Notes under the pieces: generated by a model
Databases searched by the model: none
Seen by the model: the letters and a program-made list of their open reading frames with translations, nothing else
Told to the model about the DNA's origin: nothing
Translations under genes and position numbers: made by a program
NCBI GenBank assembly: GCA_044450785.1
Contig: JBIOJM010000120.1
Coordinates: 1-26,468, forward strand
Source of the DNA: JBIOJM01 sp044450785
Lineage (GTDB): Bacteria; Planctomycetota; Planctomycetia; Isosphaerales; Isosphaeraceae
DNA length: 26,468 nt
Direction of reading: 5' to 3'
Shown here: in pieces, positions 1 through 8,570 of the stretch
Layout: the number at the start of each line of letters is the position of its first letter
How positions within the stretch are numbered: the first letter of the stretch is position 1

Positions 1-2
1 CG

Positions 3-2234
3 CCGAGCAACACCACGGCGCCGAACTCTTCATACGCGAATACCTATATAAATAGTGTCTATCAAAACGCCGCCTATGCCACCACCTTGATCCGTGCGTT
101 TGATTCGTATACCAGTACCGACGGCGGGACGACCTGGACCGCACCGAGTTCGGGATCACCGGTGTTGCCGGCCTCGTCCTACGCCTCCGTGCCCGGCGGC
201 GACGTGCCTCTGTTCCAGAGCGGGAGCACCACCACTTACGCCAAGACTGTCAAGGACGTGTCGGGGAGCTCGACGCGGAGCCCCGCGTGGGAGCTGGACG
301 GCTACTCCAACTACACCAACGGATCGCTCTCGAGCGCAGCCTCGGGACAAACCAGCTATGCGAGCGCTCCCTTCTCCGGTTATACGCAGGGGCCAGGCTA
401 CTACGGCAAGACCTTCTTTATCTGGCCCCCCGACCCGCGCCAGCCGCTGCCTTACCCCGGCAACACCCTCACCGGTACCAACAACACCAATCAGTTCAAG
501 GGGTTTTATACCGATTTCGGCTACAGCAACACCGATTTTGCCACCGCCGCGATATGGCAGCCCCTCCTCGGCATTTTCAGCACCACGTCCACCACCACGG
601 GCGATCACAATTGGCCCTGGCCCAACGACGGGGGCACCTCGCTCAGCAGCTACCTGACCACGAACGTTTACATTCCCGGGGGCAGCCGTAAGCTCAAGAC
701 CACGGATACCCAGTATCAGCAGATCATGCGGCTCTACAACTGGAACTACGTCGTCGACAGTCTGGGCACAACGCCCTGCGACTGGCGGGTTCGCTTCTTC
801 GGCACGAACGACAATACCAAGCTGTTCGACTCGACCGGCGACTTGAACGTGCCTGGAGGCTCCACCTACACCATCAACTACAACGAGGTCCTCCGCTGGA
901 TCGCCCAGTCGCCGAATCCCTTCCCGACGCAGTTGCGGGCGGGCCGGATCACGTACTACGCATTGATCCCGACGGCAATTACCGGAAGCTGGCCCGGCTA
1001 CGGCAGCACGGACCAGCGCTTCTGGGTCGAGTTCATCGACCACGTGCTGGGCTTCAGGCAAACGTCTGCGGGCGTGTACACCGACATCAGCGACATGGCC
1101 GGCTACGGCGCCGATTTCACCTGGGGGACCATCGGCCGCACCGCTCCGCCGTCCTCGACGCAGTATATGAGCTATACCAATAACCCGCAGCGCCCCACTC
1201 TGCGCTACTGGTTCAGCCCGATTCTCATGGTCGATTACATGCACAATTATAACGTAGATTCCAACGTGGCAAATTATTTCTACATGCAGCCTGCGGACGC
1301 GTACGAGGCGCCGAGTTATTCGGCCAAGGAGGCTTACGTGGCCGGGATCAGCACGATGCAGACGGACCACCCCAACGACTGGGTCACTCTCGTTCCTTAC
1401 AGTTGGCCGCGCAGCTCGTCGAATGACACCTCGGGCCGGTTCAATTGCGTGCGTTGCCCGTTGGGGACAAATTACAACTACGCGTCCGCCGCCCTCTTGT
1501 TCCCTTTCTCCACGATCAATGCCGACGGGTCTGCGAATCAGACCGAGATCACGCCCTACGCCGCGGACCCCGCAACCGGCCTCATCCCCTCGGCCGACTT
1601 CGCGGACACGCCGCGTCCGGACGGAGATACCGCGTTCGCCATGGCCCTCATGCACTGCTATAACCAGTTTGCCGTCACGTTGCCCTCGGATGCGACTTTG
1701 AGGTCTTTCACCACGTCTTCCCCCATCACCTTCCCGGCCGGCATGGCGGGCGGGATGGGACGCAAGGGGGCCCAGAAAGTCGTCATCTTTGAGACCGACG
1801 GCATGGCGAACTGCACGGCAACCGCCAACCTGGTCAATGCCGGCAGCTACAATTATTACCGCATCCGTTATGACATGAACAACCCCTCCGGGAGCGAATA
1901 CCCTACGGTCGGCGCGTCAACCATCAACAACTCCGCGGTGTTGACCCAGGTTTATTCCTTGGTCCAGAAACTGGCGAGCGATTACAGCACTCCGAGGAAT
2001 CCCTTCCGGCTGTACACCGTCGGCTTCGGTCCCGTCTTCCAAGGATCAGACGCCAGTTCGGCAACGACAACTTTGCAAACCATGCAATACTACGCCGGCA
2101 CCCAGACCAGTGCGTCCACCGCGTTGCCGTCGAATCAGATTATCACGGGGACGGATGCGCAGATGTCGACGAACATGATTGACACGTTCACAAAGATCTT
2201 GGACAACGGCGTGCAAATCGCCCTGATCAAGTAG
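3..2234 (+). CDS. VWA-like, Tad/TadG-associated secreted protein (5' partial)
   Basis: The frame is open to the left edge, so the N-terminus lies outside the window; the TTG at 87 is only an internal codon. About 743 residues are visible. They are rich in Ser, Thr, Tyr, Asn and Gly, with few Lys, as expected for an exported protein. Near the C-terminus, KVVIFETDG followed by a long helix/strand region and FRLYTVGFGP resembles the second half of a von Willebrand factor A fold. The MIDAS DxSxS motif is not visible and may lie upstream. Large proteins of this style in planctomycetes are usually annotated as TadG-like or pilus-assembly related; that is a family-level inference. The stop lies 2 nt before the ABC ATPase start, so the three genes are probably one transcript. 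It could instead be a generic VWA surface protein. Confidence 0.7.
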   Translation, partial: PSNTTAPNSSYANTYINSVYQNAAYATTLIRAFDSYTSTDGGTTWTAPSSGSPVLPASSYASVPGGDVPLFQSGSTTTYAKTVKDVSGSSTRSPAWELDGYSNYTNGSLSSAASGQTSYASAPFSGYTQGPGYYGKTFFIWPPDPRQPLPYPGNTLTGTNNTNQFKGFYTDFGYSNTDFATAAIWQPLLGIFSTTSTTTGDHNWPWPNDGGTSLSSYLTTNVYIPGGSRKLKTTDTQYQQIMRLYNWNYVVDSLGTTPCDWRVRFFGTNDNTKLFDSTGDLNVPGGSTYTINYNEVLRWIAQSPNPFPTQLRAGRITYYALIPTAITGSWPGYGSTDQRFWVEFIDHVLGFRQTSAGVYTDISDMAGYGADFTWGTIGRTAPPSSTQYMSYTNNPQRPTLRYWFSPILMVDYMHNYNVDSNVANYFYMQPADAYEAPSYSAKEAYVAGISTMQTDHPNDWVTLVPYSWPRSSSNDTSGRFNCVRCPLGTNYNYASAALLFPFSTINADGSANQTEITPYAADPATGLIPSADFADTPRPDGDTAFAMALMHCYNQFAVTLPSDATLRSFTTSSPITFPAGMAGGMGRKGAQKVVIFETDGMANCTATANLVNAGSYNYYRIRYDMNNPSGSEYPTVGASTINNSAVLTQVYSLVQKLASDYSTPRNPFRLYTVGFGPVFQGSDASSATTTLQTMQYYAGTQTSASTALPSNQIITGTDAQMSTNMIDTFTKILDNGVQIALIK

Positions 2235-2236
2235 CC

Positions 2237-2989
2237 ATGCCCACTCCCGCCGCCGAGTTCGTCGATGTTTCCAAGACGTACCGGGCACCGTTGCGGCCCG
2301 GCCGAACGGTTGAGGCCTTGCGCGGGGTCAGCTTCCGGATCGAACCGGGCGAGGTGTTCGCGCTGCTGGGCCCCAACCAGGCCGGCAAGACCACTCTGCT
2401 CAAGGTGCTTCTCGGGTTGTGCCGGCCGAGCGGGGGCCGCGTGTTCCGACTGGGGCGCCCCCTTTGGGAGCGGAGCACCCTCGCCCGTGTCGGCTACATG
2501 CACGAGAACCAGGCGTTTCCCCGTTACTTGACCGCCGCCAAACTCCTCGAATTCTACGGCGCACTGGCAGGGATTTCGCCCTCGGTCCTGCGCAGCCGCG
2601 TGCCCGCGCTGCTCGATTTGCTGGGACTCTCCGACCGGGCCCACGAACCGATCGCCCGCTTCAGCAAGGGAATGGTCCAGCGCCTGGCTCTGGCACAGGG
2701 CGTGCTCGCGGAGCCGGACTTGCTCGTCCTCGACGAGCCGACGGAAGGGCTCGACTTGAGCGCGCGGCTGCTGCTCGAGGAGATCGTCGCCCAGCAGCGC
2801 CGCGCCGGAAGGACCGTGCTCGTCGTCTCGCACGCCCTCGGCGAGGTGGCGCGGGTATGCGACCGATTGGCCGTGCTGGTCGAGGGACGTCTCGTCTATC
2901 TCGGTGCCCTTGCCACTCTGCTGCGCGATCCGGAGACGGGCCGCGAGCGGTCGCTTGAAGCGGCCCTGGGGCCGATCTATCGCGCTTGA
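2237..2989 (+). CDS. ABC-2 type transporter ATP-binding protein
   Basis: This 250-residue nucleotide-binding subunit would power the permease encoded next door. The Walker A motif is GPNQAGKT (residues 45-52, Lys51). It has Gln where most family members have Gly (GPNGAGKT), which still fits GxxxxGK[ST]. The signature is FSKGMVQR (142-149), the KGM form typical of ABC-2 exporters rather than LSGGQ. Walker B and D-loop are LVLDEPTEGLD (163-173), and the switch His is H199 in VVSHA. The length is close to the usual 230-310. The ATG follows the upstream stop by 2 nt, implying translational coupling. The substrate is unknown; association with the upstream secreted protein is inferred from position only. 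Confidence 0.92.
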   Translation: MPTPAAEFVDVSKTYRAPLRPGRTVEALRGVSFRIEPGEVFALLGPNQAGKTTLLKVLLGLCRPSGGRVFRLGRPLWERSTLARVGYMHENQAFPRYLTAAKLLEFYGALAGISPSVLRSRVPALLDLLGLSDRAHEPIARFSKGMVQRLALAQGVLAEPDLLVLDEPTEGLDLSARLLLEEIVAQQRRAGRTVLVVSHALGEVARVCDRLAVLVEGRLVYLGALATLLRDPETGRERSLEAALGPIYRA

Positions 2990-3001
2990 CGGAAGCACGC
3001 C

Positions 3002-4054
3002 ATGAATGCGCAGTCCAACTTTGTCACGTTGAAGCAACTGATCCGAGATACGTTTCGGCAAGCCTGTGCGTCCGGGATCTGCTGGATGATGCTGACGGTT
3101 ACCGCGATCTGCGTCGTGCTCTGTCTGAGCGTGAACGTGTGGGGCGACGTCACGCTTCACGGCGGGGACGAGCCGACCCTCTTTCTGCCGCCGCCTTCGC
3201 CTGGCACGGTTGCTTCCTCGGCGGCAGCGAGTCAAGAGGTTAGGTTTCCCCTCGAAACTGATCCTGACCTGGCTCGACACGAGGGAATCGAAACGATCAG
3301 CGGCCGCATGACCCTGGGATTCGGTGCCGTTTCCTTTCCGGTGAGCCGCGAGCGGGGCGATGCCGTCTCCTTCCTTGAATTGCTCCTTGCCGGGGGCATC
3401 GCCGGCACCCTCGGACTGTTGCTGGCCCTCGTATGGACAGCGGGATTCGTCCCGACGTTTCTGGAACCGAGCGCAGCGTCGGTCCTGCTCGCCAAGCCTG
3501 TCGCACGCTGGCAACTGCTTCTGGGCAAGTACTTCGGTGTGTTGACGTTCGTGGGGTTCCAGGTGGTCCTCTTCGTCGTCCTGACGTGGCTCGCCCTGGG
3601 TCTGCGCACCAATGTCTGGAACATGACCTACTGGTGGTGCATTCCCCTGCTGTTGCTCCAGTTCGCGATCTTCTACAGCTTCTCGGTCCTGCTCGCCGTG
3701 ATCACGCGCAGCACGGTGGCGTGCGTCTTCGGCTCGGTCCTCTTCTGGCTTCTCGCCTGGGGGATCAACTACGGCAGCGTGATGGCTCGCGGCGTGCTGG
3801 AGCGCCAGTACATGCCGGCCTGCACGCGCGCCTTGGCCGAGGCGGCGTACTGGGTTTTCCCCAAACCCATCGACGCGGGACTGATCCTGTTCAACGCCTT
3901 GGACGCGGCACATCATTTCGAGAAGCCGGTGATCTTCAAACTCATCGAGTCCGGGCAAGCATTTTCACCGCACCTCTCGATCCTCTCTTCACTGGCGCTT
4001 ACGGGCGTGCTGCTGGCTCTGTCCACCTACGAGTTCAGCGCGACGGATTACTGA
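3002..4054 (+). CDS. ABC-2 type transporter permease
   Basis: A 350-residue integral membrane protein paired with the preceding ATPase (12 nt gap, GGAAG ahead of the ATG). A first hydrophobic helix lies at about residues 25-48. It is followed by a roughly 75-residue soluble loop rich in Pro, Ser and Glu, then by five hydrophobic stretches (about 125-150, 178-200, 210-235, 238-262 and a last one near 325-342). LAKPVARWQLLLGKY is typical of the cytoplasmic region of ABC-2 permeases, where Ser/Ala-K-P-(I/V)-x-R recurs. The substrate is not identifiable. The DNA immediately after its stop is where the disrupted atpD begins, so the 3' end of this gene marks a rearrangement edge. Confidence 0.85.
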   Translation: MNAQSNFVTLKQLIRDTFRQACASGICWMMLTVTAICVVLCLSVNVWGDVTLHGGDEPTLFLPPPSPGTVASSAAASQEVRFPLETDPDLARHEGIETISGRMTLGFGAVSFPVSRERGDAVSFLELLLAGGIAGTLGLLLALVWTAGFVPTFLEPSAASVLLAKPVARWQLLLGKYFGVLTFVGFQVVLFVVLTWLALGLRTNVWNMTYWWCIPLLLLQFAIFYSFSVLLAVITRSTVACVFGSVLFWLLAWGINYGSVMARGVLERQYMPACTRALAEAAYWVFPKPIDAGLILFNALDAAHHFEKPVIFKLIESGQAFSPHLSILSSLALTGVLLALSTYEFSATDY

Positions 4055-4240
4055 CAATCGCGGTTCGGCGCGCCGTCATTCAACTGCCCGATCGCAATGG
4101 TCTTGCCGTTGAGCGCTCCGAAGCCGGCCGCCGCCAAATCGGCGGCCGTACCCATGACGGCTTTGTTCTGGCGATCGTCGGCGCTCACTACGGTGGGAAC
4201 GAAAACGCTCACGATCGCGGCGGACGTCAGTTTTCTCGCT
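4055..4240 (-). other. Unassigned junction segment between permease and atpD remnant; possible minus-strand gene tail
   Basis: This stretch is not homologous to F-ATPase beta, although the plus-strand frame stays open through it. On the minus strand it reads as a C-terminal peptide ending GKTIAIGQLND and then NRDCQ, with a TAA stop overlapping the permease 3' end, and with mostly G/C third positions. It could be the 3' remnant of an unrelated minus-strand gene placed here by the event that removed the front of atpD. I do not recognise the peptide. Both strands have high GC3 here, so coding strand cannot be decided from composition. Confidence 0.3.
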
Positions 4241-4954
4241 GCGGCCCTCTCGGCCCTGACCATGGCCGAGTATTTCCGGGACGTGCGGAAGACCGGGGTG
4301 ATGTTCCTGATCGACAATATCTTCCGCTACGTGCAGGCGGGATCCGAAGTGTCGGGGCTGCTCGGCCGGCTTCCATCCGAGGTGGGCTATCAGCCGACGC
4401 TGGCCGATGATCTCGGGACTCTCGAAGAGAGGATTGCTTCGGTCGCCGGCGCCGCCATCACCTCGGTGCAGGCCGTCTACGTGCCGGCCGATGACATGAC
4501 CGACCCCGCCGTCGTCCAGACGTTCACCCACCTCGATGCCAGTATCGTCCTGTCGCGCAACCTGGCGGCTCGGGGGCTGTACCCTGCAATCGACCCCCTT
4601 GCCTCGACCTCACGGCTGGTTGATGCGACCAGGCTCGGGGAACAGCACTACCACGTCTCACTACGAGTCAAGGAGGCGATCGAGCGGTATCGTGAGCTGC
4701 AGGACATCATCGCCATGCTCGGTATGGAAGAGCTTTCAGTTGAGGACCAGTTAACGGTTCGGCGTGCCCGGCGGCTGGAGCGGTTCCTGACGCAGCCGTT
4801 CTTCGCGACTGAGATGTTCACCGGCCGCGAGGGACGGCGCGTGCCATTGCGGCAGATCGTTTCGGGTTGCGAGGCCATTCTCGAAGGCAAATACGATGAC
4901 TGGGATGAGACCAGCCTCTACATGATCGGGTCGATCGAGGAGGCCAGGCAATGA
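4097..4954 (+). pseudogene. atpD: N-ATPase (Na+-type F1) beta subunit, 5'-truncated remnant
   Basis: From about nt 4247 the translation matches the C-terminal ~235 residues of F1 beta. Recognisable parts are LTMAEYFRD, the Walker B segment FLIDNIFRY, QAGSEVSGLLGRLPSEVGYQPTL (given here only as a landmark near nt 4340-4400), VPADDMTDP, AIDPLASTSR and MEELSVEDQL, which corresponds to the DELSEED loop. The N-terminal beta-barrel and the P-loop (GGAGVGKT in the family), about 200 residues, are missing. The first ~50 residues of the open frame are unrelated sequence. Full-length beta is about 460-480 residues, so this product could not bind nucleotide normally. The last codon overlaps atpC through ATGA (4951-4954). 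I treat it as a deletion remnant; an assembly join is the alternative. Confidence 0.85.
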
Positions 4955-5346
4955 GCTTGGAGCTGGAAATACTCGCCCCTCACCGGGTGATCGTTCATGC
5001 ACAGGTCGCGGCGATCCAGGCGGCGGACGCCAGCGGGCGCTTCGGGCTCCGGCCCGGTCACGAGAGATTTCTGACCGTCTTGGTCCCCTGTATATTCCAG
5101 TATCGCACCGAAGACGGTCACGAATGGTATGCCGCCGTTGACGGCGGGGTACTCCTGCTGGAACACGATCGGGTCTCTGTCGTGACGCATGACGCTGTGG
5201 TCGCCGAGAAACTGAACGAGGTGGCCGACCAGGCCGCGGCGATGCTCGAAGCCCGGCGAATCAGGGAGCACGAGTCCCGATCGGGGTTTGCCGGACTCAA
5301 GTCGTCCCTGGTGCGCGAGCTTCGTAAGGTGGAGCAGCGATCATGA
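4951..5346 (+). CDS. atpC: N-ATPase epsilon subunit
   Basis: A 131-residue F1 epsilon protein, part of the central stalk. The N-terminal beta-sandwich domain is clear: LEILAPHRVIVHAQVAAIQA, then FGLRPGHERFLTVLVPC and VDGGVLLLEHDRVSVVTHDAV. A C-terminal helix follows (about residues 88-131). The spacing and the GLRPGHERFLT motif match the epsilon of the alternative N-type ATPase rather than the housekeeping enzyme. It overlaps both neighbours through ATGA, as is normal in this operon. The gene looks intact although its upstream partner is truncated. Confidence 0.88.
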   Translation: MSLELEILAPHRVIVHAQVAAIQAADASGRFGLRPGHERFLTVLVPCIFQYRTEDGHEWYAAVDGGVLLLEHDRVSVVTHDAVVAEKLNEVADQAAAMLEARRIREHESRSGFAGLKSSLVRELRKVEQRS

Positions 5347-5627
5347 GCGATCTCGAGCGAGATGAGGGGCCTTTTGTGCGCGAAATCCGCCGCCAGGCCG
5401 AACGTGCCCGGATCGGCCAGCACCTGACGTTCTGGCAAGGGCTTGGCCTGGTCGGCTCCGTGGGCTGGATGGTCGTCCTGCCCGCGCTGGTCGGGGCGTT
5501 TCTGGGGCGCTGGATCGACCGACGGTGTGCAACGGGCGTTTTCTGGACACTCTCGCTGCTGATGCTGGGGCTGGCGCTCGGTTGTCTCAGTGCCTGGCGG
5601 CAGGTCGATCAGGAGCTCCGCCGATGA
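5343..5627 (+). CDS. atpQ: N-ATPase AtpQ (AtpI-like membrane protein)
   Basis: A 94-residue protein with a charged N-terminus (about 1-30) and two membrane helices (about 33-55 and 64-84) separated by GRWIDRR. This is the AtpI/Gene1-like topology. The position between atpC and atpR is diagnostic for N-ATPase operons, where it is called AtpQ. It is thought to help c-ring assembly or Mg2+/Ca2+ handling, but the role is not firmly established. It overlaps atpC and atpR by 4 nt each. It looks intact. Confidence 0.82.
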   Translation: MSDLERDEGPFVREIRRQAERARIGQHLTFWQGLGLVGSVGWMVVLPALVGAFLGRWIDRRCATGVFWTLSLLMLGLALGCLSAWRQVDQELRR

Positions 5628-5893
5628 GCTGGGTGGTGGCTGTGAGCGCCGGAGCGGGCCTGGGCTTTGCCTATTTCGGCGGGCTCTGGCTGACTGTCCG
5701 CAATCTGGTTCGACGGCCGGAAAGGGCCGCCCTGGTTCCCTTGAGCGGCCTGGTGCGTCTGGTCATGCTCGGGCTCGGGCTCGTCCTCGTGGGCCGCCAG
5801 GGCGCCGGCAATCTCATCGCGGCCCTGGCCGGTCTGTGGATGGCACGGTCGTATCTGCTGCGCCGGCTCGGAGGGACGCGAAATGGAGAATAA
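5624..5893 (+). CDS. atpR: N-ATPase AtpR membrane protein
   Basis: An 89-residue protein with three hydrophobic segments (about residues 3-22, 40-58 and 60-75), ending in a basic tail. The start is the ATG inside the ATGA overlap with atpQ. AtpR is a small membrane protein unique to N-ATPase operons, proposed to interact with the c-subunit through conserved Arg residues. Several Arg are present here (VRRPER, ARSYLLRRL). The 3' end overlaps atpB by 11 nt. Intact by length and frame. Confidence 0.8.
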   Translation: MSWVVAVSAGAGLGFAYFGGLWLTVRNLVRRPERAALVPLSGLVRLVMLGLGLVLVGRQGAGNLIAALAGLWMARSYLLRRLGGTRNGE

Positions 5894-6485
5894 GGGCCCT
5901 TCTCCGCCCATTCTGTGGCGTCTCGGGCCGATCGAAATCACCGGCACGATCTTCTATTCGTTGATCGCATCAAGCGTGTTGATCGCGTTCGCTCTGCTTG
6001 TACGAGCCGGTCTTCACCGTCGGAAGTCGGGCTGGCCCGTGGCGGCGGAGCTCGTTGTCGAGCATTTTGAGGACCTGATGCGCGATATGTTTGGCTGCGA
6101 CCCGCGCCCTTACACGCACTTGGTCGTGACCCTCGCCCTGTTCATCGGCGCCGCGAACCTCCTCGGCCTGGTGCCAGGGTTGCATTCGCCGACCGCCGAT
6201 TTCTCGACGACCGCCGCGCTCGCAATCGTTGTGTTCTTGGCGGTCCCTTTCTACGGCATCCGCGCCCGCGGACTGCGTGGTTACCTGGGCCACTATCTCG
6301 AACCCACGCCCCTGCTGCTTCCCTTCGAGATCATCACGGAGTTCTCGCGGACCCTGGCGCTGGCCGTACGGCTCTTCGGCAATGTCATGAGCGGGGAGTT
6401 GGTCATCGCTGTGAGGCGAACGCGCAAGCCCAGTCCGAAGCCCTGCAAGCGCGTGAAGAGGCCACCAAGCACAAGGAGCAGTTGA
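5883..6485 (+). pseudogene. atpB: N-ATPase a subunit, 3'-truncated and fused out of frame to atpF sequence
   Basis: Residues 1 to about 176 match F0 subunit a: an N-terminal helix (about 17-40), HFEDLMRDMFG, GAANLLGLVPGL, then EFSRTLALAVRLFGN with the essential stator Arg in LRLFGN-type context, and SGELVIA. After SGELVIA (about nt 6408) the sequence turns into an Arg/Pro/Ser-rich tail, VRRTRKPSPKPCKR, ending at 6485. That tail is the atpF sequence read in the wrong frame. The last membrane segments of subunit a (about 40-50 residues) are therefore missing. A normal N-ATPase a subunit is about 220-235 residues. It is unlikely to be functional. Confidence 0.85.
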
Positions 6486-7129
6486 ACTCGCAACTGAGAG
6501 CGCTCGATCAGCAACGGCACGAGCTGATCCGACAGGCCCGCGAACAAGCGGAGGCTGAACGGAAAGCGGCGTTAGCGGACGCCGAGTGCGCCGTGCAGCG
6601 TCGTCGAGAGGAGGTTGAACAGCAACTCAAACGGGATCGCGATCAGGTGCTGGAAGCTCTCCGCACCGAACTCATTCAGTCGGCTGTCACTTTGGCGGAG
6701 CGCTTTCTGCACGAAGCATCCGACTCGACACTCCAGCGGCAACTTGCCGGCCGGCTCGTTGCCACGTTGCAGCAAATCCCAGAAACCGAGCGCCAACAAT
6801 TGCGCAGAGATTGGCAGGCCGATGACTCCGCCATCGTCGAGACAACCGCGGACTTGAACGGACAGGTCCTTGAGAGCCTTGAGAGCGCCCTGGAATCGCT
6901 GGCGGGCAGGAAGGTGAGTCTGTCGTTGCAAATGAAGCCCGCCCTCGTGGGTGGCCTGCGGGTGCGGCTGGGCGGACATGTCTGGGACGCTTCGCTGGCT
7001 GACGCGATGCGTGTGATTACAACCGGATGTCTTCCGGAAAGGCCGGCGCATGACCACGCTCGCCGAGCAACTCAAGCAGCAGGTCTTCGCCGCCCTCGAG
7101 GGTCTCCACTGGCAGGTGCGGCACCGTGA
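6410..7129 (+). pseudogene. atpF: N-ATPase b subunit, 5'-truncated remnant
   Basis: The frame that gives LNSQLRALDQQRHELIRQ continues upstream without a stop to about nt 6410 (EANAQAQSEALQAREEA), which is typical b-subunit coiled coil. The N-terminal membrane anchor and first ~45 residues are absent because the sequence is joined to atpB. The C-terminal part (TLAERFLHEAS, a linker, then PALVGGLRVRLGGHVWDASL) is the delta-like end seen in N-ATPase b subunits. The frame runs about 80 nt into atpA before stopping at 7129, much longer than the 4-nt overlaps elsewhere, so the 3' end may also be shifted. The TTG at 6482 is an arbitrary start. Confidence 0.78.
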
Positions 7130-8570
7130 GGTCGGCTGGGTCGAAGCCGTGGGAGACGGCGTGGGGCAAGTGCGGGGCGTGCCGTCGGTCCACTATGGCG
7201 AGCTCCTGGAGCGGGCGGACGGCCTCACGGGGATGGCGTTCGACCTCCGGCCAAATCAGGTGGGAGTGCTCTTCCTCGACGAGTCCAAGCAAGTCTCCGC
7301 GGGCGACGAGCTCCGTGCCTCCGGGCGCGTGGCAAGTGTTGCGGTCGGTGACGAGTTGCTGGGCCGCATCGTCGATACGCTAGGCCGCCCGCTCGACGAC
7401 GGTCCGCCGATCCGAACGCGATCCTGTTGGCCGGTCGAGCATGATGCCCCGGGCGTGATCGACCGGCTTCCGGTCCGCGAGTCAATGCACACCGGCATCA
7501 ACGTGCTCGACTCGCTCCTGCCGCTGGGACGCGGACAGCGCGAGCTGATCCTGGGCGACCGCGCCACGGGCAAGACGTCGCTGGCCCTCGACGCCATCCT
7601 CGCTCAACGCGGTACTGAAGTCGTCTGTGTCTACGCCGCGATCGGCCAGCGGAAGACGACGGTGGTCGATGTGGTGGAAACGCTGCGCACCAACGGCGCC
7701 CTCGCCCAGACGATCATCACGGTAGCGGGCTCCGATTCACCGCCAGGGCAGCAATACCTCGCCCCCTACGCAGCTTGCACCATCGGCGAGTATTTCATGC
7801 GTCAGGGACGGCACGTCCTGGTCGTCTACGATAGCCTGACGTCACACGCCGACGCTTACCGTCGCATCGGACTCTTGCTCGGGCGGCCGCCGGGTCGCGA
7901 AGCCTATCCGCCCGACGTGTTCTATCTCCACGCCCGGCTGCTGGAGCGGGCCACGCGGCTGCACGACCGCTTGGGCGGCGGAAGCCTCACGGCACTGCCC
8001 ATCGCAACGACTCAGGCTGGAAACATCGCCGCCTACATCCCCACAAACCTGATTTCGATCACCGACGGCCAACTCTATCTCGACAGTCACCTCTTCAACG
8101 CGGGTGTGAGGCCGGCCGTCGACGTCGGGCTCAGTGTCTCGCGGATCGGCGGCAAGGCCCAGCCCAAGGTACTCCGCCAGCTTGCCAGTGACTTGCGCCT
8201 GCTTTGCGCCCAGTTGCACGAGCTCGAGACGTTCGCCCGGTTCGGAGCCGAGCTGGAGGCGGAGACGCGCCACCGCCTTGCGCGTGGCCGGCGCCTCCGC
8301 GAAGCGCTCAAACAGCCACGCCTGAGCCCGCTCCGCGTGGGCCACGAGGCCGCGGTTCTTTTCTCAATTCGGGAGGGATATCTGGACGCGGTGCCCGTCG
8401 AGCAGGTCGTCGCCTTCCTGATCTTGTTTCAACGGCGGCTCGACGAAGTCGAGGGCGACTTGCTCGACGCGATCGAACACGAAGACGAGCTCAGCGCTGC
8501 TGCAATGAGCCGGCTCCGCCACGTACTCGAATCGATTCAGCGAACTTTCTCCAACACGGAGGCACCATGA
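7050..8570 (+). CDS. atpA: N-ATPase alpha subunit
   Basis: A 506-residue F1 alpha subunit that appears full length. The N-terminal crown domain (about 20-95) includes VGDGVGQVRGVPSVHYGELL. The P-loop is GDRATGKT (169-176, Lys175). Other landmarks are VYAAIGQRKTTVV, VVYDSLTSHADAYR (Walker B region), REAYPPDVFYLHARLLERA, LPIATTQAGNIAAYIPTNLISITDGQ and the alpha signature region around PAVDVGLSVSRIGGKAQ. The ATG at 7050 has GGAAAGG about 7 nt upstream. It overlaps atpG by ATGA (8567-8570). It is the best-preserved catalytic-head gene of this damaged operon; alone it would not form an active enzyme. Confidence 0.93.
   Translation: MTTLAEQLKQQVFAALEGLHWQVRHREVGWVEAVGDGVGQVRGVPSVHYGELLERADGLTGMAFDLRPNQVGVLFLDESKQVSAGDELRASGRVASVAVGDELLGRIVDTLGRPLDDGPPIRTRSCWPVEHDAPGVIDRLPVRESMHTGINVLDSLLPLGRGQRELILGDRATGKTSLALDAILAQRGTEVVCVYAAIGQRKTTVVDVVETLRTNGALAQTIITVAGSDSPPGQQYLAPYAACTIGEYFMRQGRHVLVVYDSLTSHADAYRRIGLLLGRPPGREAYPPDVFYLHARLLERATRLHDRLGGGSLTALPIATTQAGNIAAYIPTNLISITDGQLYLDSHLFNAGVRPAVDVGLSVSRIGGKAQPKVLRQLASDLRLLCAQLHELETFARFGAELEAETRHRLARGRRLREALKQPRLSPLRVGHEAAVLFSIREGYLDAVPVEQVVAFLILFQRRLDEVEGDLLDAIEHEDELSAAAMSRLRHVLESIQRTFSNTEAP

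Noticed and set aside
156..1655. Long open frame on the minus strand (about 499 residues)
   Set aside because: It mirrors the plus-strand VWA-like gene; the product is Arg/Val/Gly-rich with no family signal, as expected for an antisense shadow in GC-rich DNA.
2135..3958. Long open frame on the minus strand (about 607 residues)
   Set aside because: It covers the clear ABC ATPase and permease genes and reads as low-complexity Gln/Arg/Glu/His-rich sequence; shadow frame.
3433..4410. Plus-strand frame bridging the permease and atpD
   Set aside because: Out of frame with both recognisable genes and without motifs; chance frame.
8204..8566. Upstream extension of the gamma frame inside atpA
   Set aside because: The extension is Arg/Pro/Ala-rich nonsense overlapping the alpha subunit; the ATG in the ATGA overlap at 8567 begins true gamma homology.
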